DNA of 64,000 bases from positions 1 through 64,000 of the forward strand of contig NW_026570281.1 of the NCBI RefSeq assembly GCF_019649055.1, read 5' to 3'. Shown piece by piece: positions 33,735 to 45,715 of this stretch (position 1 is its first letter; the number at the start of each line of letters is the position of its first letter). A program made the position numbers and the translations under genes. The stretch is from Paramacrobiotus metropolitanus (taxonomy: Eukaryota; Tardigrada; Eutardigrada; Parachela; Macrobiotidae). A model generated the notes under the pieces. It had not been told where the DNA came from and searched no databases. It saw nothing but the letters and a program-made list of their open reading frames with translations.

Positions 33735-36700
33735 GCAAAAAGCAGTTTCATATATATTTTTCATGTTTCTTTGGCAAACAAAAATAGTTTTCACGGCAAA
33801 ACAAACTTGGATCCATTCAAAGAAAAAAGCATTTTTTGTTTCCATTTGCCATCATAAGCAAAGCAGCACTGCTGCAATTAATAATGTTGTCGAAGGTCAA
33901 GTACACCAAACGAATACTTCGTATGTATTATCACAAATCCAAGCAATGATGGATATAAAATGATAAAGGATCATCATTTCATCCCAACATTTGCCTGAAT
34001 TTGCAAAAAAACGGCAGGCTTTACTCTCATCCACCGAACAGGCACGGCAGACATATATGCGCAGTTTCACAATTACTGTATCAGATAAAAATTAGTCGAT
34101 GTATGACAAGCAATCTTTAAAGCGAATCTCTAATGGTAAGTGCACTACTTACGTGTACTTACATAAAAATCATTCTAATTAAATTTTCGTGTAACTAAAA
34201 AACTCACAGCGACTAGCCAAGTGTGCATCACAGACGTACTCATGACTGGCTGCTAATAAAAAACACCAGTACGTTTGTGACACAAACATGTGCTGTCTGA
34301 CTGACATGAACAAGATCCACCAAAACAGCTGGCCGATTAACAAAAGCCCCAATTATTTGTAAATAAAATAAGAGATATATCTACGCTGATCCAATGCATA
34401 TATATAAATACTTATATATGGGTTAGCTGCATCGTGCAGTACATGCAGTGCACGGACAAATAATTTTATGAATGGCATACTTTTCTCATTCACAAAATCG
34501 TTGGCCGCATTAGAGCTCACCATCAGTCGAACGCATTAAGATGCAGGCACCGTGAATACTTATTACCGACAAACGCGAATCAAGAATGAGCTGCTAGATC
34601 TTCTAATTGTGCTACATTGTATGAATGCCTCTCTGTATTCCGATATTATGATACTGTAGATGAATTTCATTAATTTCATTACATAACCGTGTATGTACAA
34701 AATGCGTGTGAAGTGCAGTGCACACAATTTCTGAAACTACGAATTATAGCCTTCACTACAGACATGTGGGCTGTAGTAAACAGTTAATTTCTTACAACTT
34801 TGTACAGACTCTTTAATACGGATACTTGTGAGTTGTGTGCGAAAACTGGTTAACTTTATGATAGGGCGGAAAAATTATTTTTGACCCCCTGGTAAGCTAA
34901 TTTTTTTTTATAGTTCGTGCTTAACCTGACGAGCATTCCTCATTTATTAAATTTTGTTTACACGCGTCTTTGTAAACTGTATGTACAACCGATGGAAAAA
35001 TTAAAAGATTAAGACTGCTTATCTGATATGCGTATTTTGATGCGTAATTTTTGAATGGCGACCACTTTTGTTTGGCGCTTATGCCATTTTTTTGATGCGT
35101 AAAACTTGTTTCTTGATGTTTAGTGTTTGTATCCTAAGTATCCTTATTTCTAATGGTAATAGCATTACTGTTTGTAAACGGCATTTCTGTTGCGCGTATC
35201 GTGTGGACTTTTGTTCAAGTCTCGTTTCTTTAACTAGCCGGGTCCGAATGTCCGCACATTAGTTTCTTCCAAAGACGCCAACTTGCTACTTTACTTACAT
35301 GATTCCATCAACTGCAATCACTACCGGTAGATTTGCCTATTGGCTTTGTTCCAGAAGTCAGATAATAAAATTATAGTTTTGAATAATTCTGTAGCTTTTG
35401 GATGCTTTTTACAGCTTATTTTTTCTTTCGGTCTTAATTGATATCGGCACCATATTGGTACTTCATATTATTTTTACAATAATAGTGCAAATAAATGCAT
35501 AATTGGACTTCGAGTCTCATCGATATGCCTGTGTAGATATGACATGTTCTCGTTTGCCCGTTCTACTTAACATCTTCGCTTTGTGATGCACCCTGCCACT
35601 GTCCCGGTCTTTTAGTCGGACTAAATGAAGGATGATGGTGCTCAACTGGTGATGGTAAACGAAACCTGTCAGGCTCCGCACGTTCGCCTACATAAACGCC
35701 CTCCGCACCCCTATACATTGTCATCTGATATTAATTTTGTTTGTTTGTTTAATTTCAAGAAGGCGATGGAGATTGTCAGACATTTTGATCTTGGATGTAC
35801 AAGCAGCCTCTCTAAGCCTCTTTACTTGCGCATTTTAGCTTGTGCTGAATGTACGTTACGTAATTATTATTTTTATATGCCGCAAAATATATAAAGCTGC
35901 AATAATCGAAAATTTTTAATGTACCCGTATATGTATTAAGAATTGCGTTACACATTTACCTATTTGATTACACACCTGTACTAAGGGTTAACGCGTAAAC
36001 TGGCAATAACCTTTACAATTATTTATTCAGCTTACATTTTCGTCTCCTACTAATGACTCACGCTTGGGACTAGAGTAGTCAGTTCCCGAGATAAGTCCAT
36101 ATTCTGAGAAAAACCAGTTGTACTCGTATGCACGATTATTTATAATTGTAATTGTAACCAAAATGTATTACAGTTATTTGATAATGACCATGCTACTTCC
36201 TGGTAATTATGATGTTGACGTTGGTAAACTTCGTAAAAGATAGATCAAAACTCAGAAGTTAAGATAAAATCCTGCCTCACTACTGCAAACTGTACATAAG
36301 AGTAATGCGTGTGAAGTAATGCAAACTGTACATAAGACCTACTGGCTTATGCTCTCGGACTTTGTCCGTCGATATCCATTGATTGTGTGAATATATTGTA
36401 TAGACATGTTGCTGGATATAGCTAATTAGCTACGCAGTACGTATTTAGGGAATGGACATCAAAATCAGTTTCATCAAATTATAGTGTCTGCTTTCTGTAT
36501 AAAGTAATTCTCACTGCCAACGCGCGTATCGCCGTATACAGAATACAGCACGCATACGTTGAACGGATACACGGATACAGACTACGGAGTACATGCACAT
36601 ATTGCACCGGTTGAACATTCCGCGCTATTACTGTAACCCACAATTAATGATCTACACTTGCAGTATCTGCACAGCTGTAATTCAGTAAGTTCTAAACAGA

Positions 36701-36938
36701 CTTGAAAGTTTAATGTTTTTTTCTAGCAAATATATTTACTGCGTACATTTACGTTTTATTTTAGAATTCTGTTGCCAGCTCTTCCAGTCCCAGATTCTAC
36801 GACAACACACTACAGGATGCTCGCACGCTTCCGGTGAAACGGTATAACTGATTATAAATTCACTGGTTTGGCAGCCTGGTTGTCGGCAGCCAGCTCATAT
36901 TCAGCTTCGTCATCCCCCTATCCTTTCCTTTCGCCAGC
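33735..36938. other. Gene-free stretch
   Basis: About 3.2 kb of AT-rich sequence without a supported frame. The frame at 35625-35894 lacks any domain. A short direct repeat (GCAAACTGTACATAAGA) occurs at about 36286 and 36324. Confidence 0.5.
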
Positions 36939-37475
36939 ATGATCCTTTCATGGTATCTTGTGGTCAATATCATGGGAATCTTCCACACAGTGCATGGTTA
37001 GTGTCACCGACTCAGTAGGTGCACAGTTCACAGTACATCGAGGTACCTTAGATCTTATGCTTGTAGAATGCACTATGCTGTGGATCACTTTTGCTTGAAC
37101 TACAATAATTGTCAGCGGTTTGGAAATATTCGGCGACTGTTTGACCTGTAGGATAGTGTTTCTAGTTTCTACCACTATCACTGATTGGCACTGATTGCCT
37201 AATGAGCAGTGCATGTTACAGGTGCGGGGTATCTGTACGGGCCGAGCTTCTCGCCTTTGGCGTCCAGCGGCATGGGTGCCTACATGCATCCCAGTTACCG
37301 CTACGGCTATCCCAGTCCCATGTTCAGCGGGATGGGAATGGGGCCCATGGGAGTGGGAGGAAGCATGGATGCGCCCGGCTTTCTGGCCATGGGTATGGTC
37401 AATCCGCTCCTCGGCGACTGGACGGCCAAGAATTCCGCCTTTGGACTGGGATATGGTTTTCCTATGTATGGTTAG
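36939..37475 (+). CDS. Short secreted Gly/Met/Tyr-rich protein
   Basis: Proposed join(36939..36996,37222..37475), 103 residues. Residues 1-20 (MILSWYLVVNIMGIFHTVHG) look like a cleavable signal peptide. The 225-base intron is phase 1. The mature part is rich in Gly, Met, Tyr, Pro and Ser (YGYPSPMFSGMGMGPMGVGG) with no Cys. AATAAA follows at 37597. Composition resembles structural or cuticle-associated secreted proteins, but no family is recognised and the function is unknown. The ATG at 37209 lies in the intron in the same frame and is not needed. Confidence 0.72.
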
Positions 37476-38403
37476 CACTGCAGACTACTGTCAACAAACC
37501 CGTTCGACTGCTTGAGCGACAACTAGTGTTTTGCGGCCTTTGAGCGCGGACATTTGGAAAAGTCTGCGCCACGCGCCACTCAACGCAGGAAGCCTAAATA
37601 AATTTTTAGAGGACAAGTGGTTTTTATCTTCTTGAGTCGAATCGCTATGAACGTCACTCACTACTCAGTAGTATCTCGTTGAACACAGTAGTTGAACAGT
37701 GCATGTAATCATTCTAATCATGAATCATCTTTCTACCTTTTTTTTATTTCACGATAAAGTCCAGTCAATGCAAAGCGATAAGTTAAAAATCGGTCTTAAT
37801 CACCCTTCAGAATTTGTTGTGCGTATAAAGCATCCCAGCAAGCGAACTGCGATATGTACCAAGTTGCACAATCCTGCCGTCCAGAAACAGTTACAGAAAA
37901 AGGATCTTGAAAGAAAGCATAATTTTGCCGTCAGCTAAAGTACTGTGTTATCTGTAGTGCACAATCAAACATGCAGAAACAGGTGCGGCGTAAAACTGAA
38001 CTAGTAATTTTCCAGCATCGGCGTCTCCCGTGAAATCTCCATATCTCCGGAATATACGAGTATCATGCGGACCCTCGAGTAAGCTGCCAAAGTGTTTATG
38101 CTATTAACACAGCCATTTTGCGAAGCGCTGTTGCTTTATATACTTTAGCCTAGCAACGGTGGAATCACAAAACTCATCTCTTCAAAGCCTGAAAACATTG
38201 TTTACCGTAAATTACTGGTACTTGTAACTTCCGTTCTGATTTTGCCTGTTATCAGTACATGTATAGCGAGTGTTAGCAGTTGTATGAGGACTTTCTCTGT
38301 GCTATATGAAATCCATATTGATTGATGCACAAGTTTCCATACCAGTTATGCTTGTTACAAGGCTGTTTGTTAATTTGGCCGTGATTCTTTGATCGCAGTG
38401 AAG
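37476..38403. other. Intergenic, no supported gene
   Basis: Contains the polyadenylation signal (37597-37602) of the upstream gene. A small basic frame (37699-37938) has no domain. An acceptor-like CAG just before 38402 suggests a 5' untranslated exon for the BTB gene lies here. Confidence 0.4.
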
Positions 38404-40887
38404 ATGAAATTTAGAAAGGCCAAAGCTCCCGCTCCCGGCGTGGAGGTAACTGAGAAGACGGAAGTTTCCGTTAAAACTGAGACCTCCAACAAAGGTGCGG
38501 TTATTGAGAAGTCCACAAAAACCGAAACGTCCACTTCGGCCAAGCTGAAAGGCAAAGTGGTGAAAGCCACCTCCTCGGTGGACGTTAGCGATGCGCACGA
38601 GTACAGCAAAGAGGTCATGACCAACAAGATTCCTGAGCAGATCCTGCCCGAGGAGATTCCCACCGCCCGCCTCATTCTGCGCCGCGACCGCGTGACACAC
38701 TGCGAGGAAATTGGGGCGGCGGTAATGAAGATGCGTGCCAATGACAAGGCATACGACTGTGTCATCATTTGTGGGACGGCCAAAATCCCGGCGCACCGCG
38801 CGGTCCTCATCTCGCATTCGGAGTACTTCAAAAAGATTCTGTTCGAGAGCGGGGACAAGATGATGGTGGATGTGCCGACAGATGGCATCCCGCCGGAGGG
38901 CCTGAAGGCCATTGTGGACTACATGTACTCGGGGGAGTTAAAGGTTACGTTCGAGAATGCCGTGGACACACTGTCTACAGCCAATGTTTTGCAAATGCCG
39001 CAGCTAGTCGAGAGAGCGTCAGATTTTATAAATACGCTGCTGGCTGATGAGAATCTTATGACGACGCTAGAGGTACGTGACACCGTTCAAGTCTAGCACA
39101 ATTTTGAAGTGTAGACTTTTTTTTGATACGCAGGTGACAGGTGTTATGTTTGCAATTTGCAATCCGTTTCCCATCAAATTTTTTCCATACTTTGTGTCGA
39201 CATTTTTACGTCGACATGCATAAAAAATAGGATTGCCCGTTCACCTATTTAAAAAAATTATATTCCAGCATGATGTACAATACTGTGCGTGAGGAAACAC
39301 TTCAATTGGTATATCGATAATTTGTTTCGTACAATTTGCGCGCTTGATGAATTTGAATTTACATTTTTTGTTACGATAGCTGGCCGAGCGAACCGGCAGC
39401 AATATGCTTTACTCGGAAGGTTACAAGCGTTTGGCGCGACATTTCTACGTGCAGACTAAACTTGCCGGCTTCCTGTTATGGGACATCGAAAACGTGATCA
39501 AACTGCTGAGCAGCGATCACATCGTCATTGAGGTGCGTTGAGAGTCTTGGGCGGTTAATGAGCGGAACCGACACTCTGTGTTCTAGACAGAGCTGCACGT
39601 GTTCACCGTGGCTGTTCGGTGGATGCTGCACAAGGAGAGCGAACGGCGTAAGCATTTCAAGCAGCTGATGAACTGCGTGCGCTGGGTGTACATGACCACG
39701 GAGGAGGTCATGAGCTGCATCGATCAAGAGCCGGAGCTCTTGCGGCACCACGATGTTCTGGGACTCTTGATTGATGCCACATGGTACACTGGGTTTGCTG
39801 ACGATTTGTTCATCCATTTAACGTTATCATTATACGTGTATCTTAATACGTCACAACGTAATTGCAATATAACTGCAAAAAATCCTTGCAGTTTGTCTGT
39901 GACGTTTTAGGTACACGACGTTGAAGCACTACAATTTCACGTGGAAGGACTACGTAATCCCACTGCCCCGCATTGCGTCGTTGCGCAAGGAGGACCCTGA
40001 TGTCGTAGTGCAGCGAATCCGCGTTTCGCTAGCTAACCGGCATCATTCCTATGATCACGTGTGGAACCGACGCGAACCAAAGGTCAATAGCTGTATAATT
40101 CTTCCCTAAGCTTATCTCTCCGCCTTTACGGATTGACGTTTGCCATTACATTTTGCAGAGCCTGTTTATGCGGGAGAACAAGCATTTCTGGCAAGGCCAC
40201 TCCCACTCGCGCTCCAAGAGCCGCTCACCCAGTTTGCATGACCTGACCAGTCCGCATGCCAGCCACTCGCACCGCATCGCATCTCCCTTCCGCCATCGCT
40301 CCAAGCACAAATCCCTCTCCAAGAGTAAATCTACCAAGTCGCACGGCTTTTTCTCGCGCAGTCGCTCCAAGTCTAAATCCAAATCCAAATCAAAGTCCAA
40401 ATCAAAGTCCAAATCCAAGAAGCATCACAAACCACACACCCCGGCGGCCGTGTCCCGCAGTGTCTCGCGGATGCGGAAGGCTTTCTCACGCAGCCGCAGT
40501 AAGGGCAAGACGAAGACGGAGAAAACCGAGACTTCCACCAAATCCAGGAGTCATTCGCCCTTCAAGAACCTGGGACCCGCGATTTCTCGGAGCGCCTCCC
40601 GCATTCGCCAGGGGATAAAAAAGAAACTTCCATCGCTCAAGCGGGATAAGAGTGCATCCAAGAAGGAGAAGGTGGAGGTAAAGAAGGAGGAACACACGGA
40701 AGTGTCACGTGGCCGACGGCGTTTTTTGATTTTCCGCTGCGGGAATCGCAGTAAGAGCGCCAAAAAGGAGGTCTCCACTAAAACGGAAAAATCCAATAAG
40801 GACGGGTTGGAGGCCACGAAGACCACGACGAAGGTGGTGGTGACGGGGGATAGTAAAGGTAAAGGTCATGTGCATTTTGTTGTCTAG
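38404..40887 (+). CDS. BTB-BACK protein with Ser/Lys/Arg-rich C-terminal tail
   Basis: Proposed join(38404..39072,39380..39532,39587..39783,39911..40082,40159..40887), 639 residues, all in phase. The N-terminal 70 residues are Lys/Thr/Glu-rich. The BTB/POZ domain spans about 116-215 (DCVIICGTAKIPAHRAVL, LKAIVDYMYSGEL). A BACK-like helical region covers about 235-330 (ARHFYVQTKL, FTVAVRWMLHKESER). The expected kelch repeats are absent. The final exon encodes a 243-residue basic tail with SRSKSRSP, long SK repeats and scattered RS dipeptides. BTB-BACK proteins often dimerise and serve as Cullin-3 substrate adaptors; the tail might target RNA-processing compartments or be a filament or cuticle feature, which is inference. 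AATAAA at 41109. Confidence 0.85.
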
Positions 40888-41108
40888 CTTCCTTTTATAT
40901 TTTTATCGTTTTATTTGTGTTTTTTGTCTTTTCTTTCTGGTTTAATTTTTTTAGCTGGTTGGCAGGAATTTGTAGTCATGTTATCGATTGTAAAAGTTGT
41001 TGTTTTATTTTTTTATACAGAATGCGAGTGTCCGCCTTAATGATTTTTGATCCAGTTATCCCGTAGTGCTGCATTGCTCCCTCCATGACACAAGGACATC
41101 CTTTTGTT

Positions 41109-41114
41109 AATAAA
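41109..41114 (+). terminator. Polyadenylation signal of the BTB-BACK gene
   Basis: AATAAA about 220 bases after the stop. Confidence 0.5.
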
Positions 41115-41964
41115 TTTAATTAACTCAGAGCAGTTTTTAAGACAGCTTTTGGGAAGTAAGACCATGGAAAAGGAAGCAAGTGTTAATGTAACTTTTTTCA
41201 ACCCACAAGACATGTAAATTACATGTAAAATTCAGTGGGGCTGCAGTCAGCCATGTCTTGTTTGGTTCCCCGGTTCCGTTTTTGCGATGTACGGATTTGT
41301 ACATGGAGCTAATGTTGACCGTGATTGCCTGCACTAAAATGGTTGTCTTCTAGTGATCGTGTAGGCATGAAGTGCGAATGGCAAACGCACACGGGGCATG
41401 CTGCATGTGGGCGGTGCATGAAAGCTGAAACAGTGAAGCTGATCCTTGCGGCAAGCAAATAAAACAGACTCAAGAAAACGACAACTGACGTTGGATGACC
41501 CCAGTTGTTTTTATTTTTTTAATTTCTTACACAATCATGTTGTTTTGACTTTTCAGTTACCTTTGTTCTTAAGTTTTTACCTGTTCACAGCGGGATAATT
41601 ATGGTCATGATAGAATGTTGGGTTAGCATGACCTATTTATCGCTCAACCTGCATTGAAATTCGGTCAGTTAGAAGCGCTCCCCAAACCTATCTGTAGCTG
41701 AAAATCCGTAAAATAAGTATACGTAGCGCTGCAGAGGCTGTTAGCACTTCGTATTTTTTATGCTTCAAGTCAAACTGTATAACTTAAACGTGTAGTACAC
41801 AGTACTAAGTACCGAAAAACGTGATTGTTTAATTAAGTACATTGTTTGCAACTATGCATGCAGCGGGCAAAAATAATAGGATAACAGATTGAGAAATGCA
41901 GTGCAAGGTAGTTGCTGGCTTTATTAGTGCACAAAGGACGCATCACTTCTGAAGTGACCAATCA

Positions 41965-42045
41965 GATCCGAAAACTGGTACCACAGCTACACAAATGAAA
42001 CAAAATTTGTTTCGTTTGTGTAGTTGTGGTACCAGTTTTCGGGTC
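41965..42045. repeat. Long imperfect hairpin in the 3' untranslated region of the coiled-coil gene
   Basis: Arms of about 38-40 bp (left around CCGAAAACTGGTACCACAGC, right around GCTGTGGTACCAGTTTTCGG with a few mismatches) meet at a short AAATT centre. It lies between the stop of the coiled-coil gene (42058) and its minus-strand polyadenylation signal (41920), so it is probably transcribed. Confidence 0.8.
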
Positions 42046-42057
42046 ATTTAATGATGT

Positions 42058-45000
42058 CTAGTGATGGTGAACAACATGCGTGACGGCGTGCGATACTTTC
42101 TTAACTCCGGAGTTAAGAACGTTAAATGTCTTCTTCGGCATGGCAAGCAGACCCATGAACGTGCGTTTGCGAAAGGAACCGTTGTCACCGGCGTTTTTCA
42201 GCGACGGTTTTCGCGCTTCCGGCTTTACTGACTCTGCATCGTTTGCCGGCTTTTCGGCAGGAGGATTGGCCGGAGCGTCGCCAGTCGCCTTGCTTGAGAG
42301 GTAACTGCCACCGTCCGAGGGCGCTTCCGTGGGAGGCGGCGCACTCTTGGGTGGCTCAAAGTTAGCGGCTCGCGATGTCCCGCCTAGCGACAGTCGCGCA
42401 TAAAACCGGTGTCAAACAAATAAAGACAGAGCAAGCAATTTTTTCTATTGGTTTCTTGATGATTTTCTGGTAAAAGTTTTTACGGGTGAAAGTAAAATTC
42501 TGATCACTATTTTATGCGCTATTTTGACCGACGTTCGAGAAATGTTACGGGGTAATAACAGTGACTACTACTTTTCAGTCACTGACTACACTGTTAAAGC
42601 CAGGTTTAATAAGGTGTGTGAACCTGTACCTGTAATATTGCAAGAATCTGCTGGCGCTTCTGGTACGAAACACTCCGTCGATCGTTGAAAATTAGTGTTG
42701 GATTCGGAGCCCGGAACCTCTACCGGCTCCATGAGGAAGTACTCATCCTCGCTGATCAGCATCTGTTTGCGCAGATGATCCACGTGGCTCTTTCTGATGT
42801 CGCTTAAATCGCGCTTCTGGCAGTGTTTTGTTCGCCAGAACGCCTCGGCATCGTCACTGTGGGTCTTGGACGACTGTACCTTGTTGACAAAATCGATTAT
42901 GTCGATTCCGCTGCACAGCCGGATATAGGCTTGTAGGGCGGCTGTCGCCGGGACCACATTGTCTGCAGTTTGCAAAGTACTGATTGTCGTTGGTATTATA
43001 TATACCGCTGCATGTGGTGGTTGCGTTCAGTAATTAACATACCGGTGCTGCAGCGATACATGAGCGTGTGGATCTCGCGTTCCAGCCCTTTAAGGACTTT
43101 CTTGTACTGCCGCACCTTGTCCATCATTGCGATGACCCGGCCCTCCAGGACCTCACGCAGACGACTGCGGGTCTCCCCTATTTCTCCATACATGACCTCG
43201 CGGTCCAGCTGCATGGTGCGCACACAACCCTCCAGGGCGCGGATGCGCTTCTCGTTGTAGCGGATGATCTCCTGCTGTTTCTGTGCATAGCGTTCCAGCT
43301 CCCGCTCAACGACCTGGCCAAGTTTGGCGTTCTGCTGGGTTTGGGAGACATATAAGGCTTCGTAGCGATGCAGTTCTCCCTGTAAGACAAACCGAATGAC
43401 CCGTGGAAAATAAGATACCTACAGTATTAGAAACTGAAAGATGTTACCAGACAGCTTCCCGGCAGCAATAGCAATCCCGAAATTATGATTTAACAAAGGA
43501 TACAGTATAATTTAAGATCTGAATTGATTGAATAAAATGGTATATATACTCATGATAAAACTGAATGTTTTGCCTTGACGATGCTAATTACGATCCCATT
43601 ATGGCTAATAATTAAAAAACTTAAATTTTAATTTCCGCCACGAAGGTATAAGTACAAAGTTGGGAAATATTCTGACGGAAATGAATAGAAATAGATGAGA
43701 AACAATAAACTATTGTTCCACTAAAGGTTTCGTAATTATGACACAGTTAGGAAATTCAATTACCTGCAGCATGTTGCGCTCTTTTTCAACGGACTGATGC
43801 AGCCTCTCCAGCGCCTCGCTCTCAGTACTGATCATGGTTTCGCGTTGCAACCACGCCATGGACGAATCATCGACGAGGCCCTCCAGCTTGCCCAGTATCT
43901 GCGCATAATCCTGGACGAACTTCGTGTTCGTGGTGATCTGTTTCTGCAGATGCCGGTCGAAGTCATCACGCAGATCGATGGCACCGGCTATGCGTTTCCG
44001 CTCCCGCGTTAACTGCATGAAGTTGCGGCTCATCAGGTCAACGCTTTCCTTCAGCTTGGCGTCCAGCTGAGCCTGCTGGTTGCGCACACACTCCAGTTTG
44101 GCGCGGGCCGCCTCCACTTTATCGTGGTAAAATTCAGCATTCATGGCCAGACGCGTGGTCTCTTCTTCGTACCTGCAAAGCCGCCCCAGTTCCTCCTAGT
44201 TATTAAATGCAGAAAGCGATTGCCGCTTAATCTTACTATTAACTAAAACGATGCACAAAACTTTAACAGTGGACACGTGCTTTAACAGTGGACAGTGGAC
44301 AAAACTTTAACAGTGGACAGTATCAAATTATTATAATAACTTGCATTTCGGTGAACTTTTCGATACTGCAAACAAGGTATATGATAATAAAACGCTAATA
44401 TTTAACTGAACGCCAACGATCATATTTAATTATTTTATTTATTTAACTGGATGGGACAAATAACTTTTGTTCCGATATTTGGTAACGACGCAGTTTAGGG
44501 AGAAATGCTCAAAAATCACTGTATTTATTATTTGATACCTTTACCTGGTTTTCAGCGATTCTCGATCATTAATGCCTAAGACCAGCGTCTCCATGATGGA
44601 TATGAGCTCCTCCCGTGTGTAGGTGGGGCAGCGGTTGGGATCGAAAAGTGGGCCCGGCTCGTCCAACGTCATTGACCGCACCGAATACAGATCTGGCTCC
44701 TTCTTTTCGGAAGGTTGCGGACAGGGCGTCCGTAGCACCATCGGCACTTTGGCGCCAAACAGCGGATCACCGTACTTGGGCTCCGTGCGCAGATCCAGCT
44801 CGGAGCCTTCCGGCGGGAAACGACGCGAGTAACTAGATTTGGTGCTGCTACGCACGGAGGCCGCGTCATGCTCCGATTTGCGGTCAGGGATTTCCTTCAC
44901 ACGGACTGTTTCGTCGAAGCGCAGTTTCCGGCTGGCGGCATCCGATGGCTCAACCTCGGTAGGCGCTACAAAGTACGCTAAGAAAGGTCACGATCCATTC

Positions 45001-45715
45001 CTTTACAAAATTTGTTTGCCACTGATGACATACTGCAATAGCTTTCTTTTTATCCAATAATAAAGCAGCATCAAAACGTTGTGCATCGAAGCGATGCCTA
45101 CCTAACGGATATTTTATTCGCAGAAATTCAATAAATCATTTTAAAAATTTAATCAATGATGTTTGAAAATTATTTCCGTATTTATTGAGTATAAATTACT
45201 TTCGCTTTCGCTCGTTTTATCACCAAAGATAATTTCTTAATAAATTCGGTGATATCGCTAAGCATTTAAAAAAACTTTCCAATAAATGAATTTAACTGGG
45301 ACGTTTGTAAGATTTATCCTCAGCTCATCAGATGGTTTAGGCTTTTATGAAATGCCGTTTCTTTCGTACCAGCAGCGGTGACTGATGGTGACCTCGCCGG
45401 AGATCCAGCGGGTGACTTCGACTTCTGACTGACTGCTGGGGACTCTGACTTGGGTTGTGTCTTGGAATCGGCGGACTTTGCGGCCGGGGACTCCGCCTCT
45501 TTTGGCGGAGGCGGCTCCTCGCCTTTCTTGCCCTTTTTATCTTTCTTATCCTTGTCCTTGCCCTTCTTTTCTTTCTCCTTTTTCTCTTTCTTAGGCTTTT
45601 CCTCCTTTTTTTTCTTATCTTCCTTTTTCTTTTTGTCTTCCTTCTTGGCAGACGGTTTCTTCTCTTTCTTTTTATCCTTCTCCTTGCTCTTACCTTTGTC
45701 CGCTGCTTTGGCCAT
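42058..45715 (-). CDS. Coiled-coil protein with Lys-rich N-terminus
   Basis: Proposed complement(join(42058..42383,42630..42962,43043..43379,43764..44172,44545..44977,45370..45715)), 727 residues; six exons, all phases consistent. Residues 1-65 are a Lys/Glu/Asp tract (KEDKKKKEDKKKKEEK). A Pro/Ser-rich linker follows. About 262-505 are heptad-rich and charged (EAARAKLECVRNQQAQLDAK, EELEREIHTLMYR-type segments), which predicts a long coiled coil. The C-terminal 110 residues are Pro/Ala-rich, ending in His residues. A Lys-rich start plus central coiled coil recalls basal-body/ciliary proteins such as BBOF1 or CCDC166 (DUF4515), but I cannot confirm that. The first intron (44978-45369) and the intron at 44173-44544 contain AT-rich sequence; the latter holds three copies of CTTTAACAGTGGACA. 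Confidence 0.8.
44261..44322. repeat. Short tandem repeats in an intron
   Basis: CTTTAACAGTGGACA occurs three times within about 60 bases in the intron between exons 2 and 3 of the coiled-coil gene. Confidence 0.8.

Larger units (their letters stand above)
40888..42057. other. Convergent 3' regions of the BTB and coiled-coil genes
   Basis: Holds polyadenylation signals for both neighbours (plus at 41109-41114; minus-strand signal at 41920-41925). It also holds the hairpin at 41965-42045. No coding support. Confidence 0.5.
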
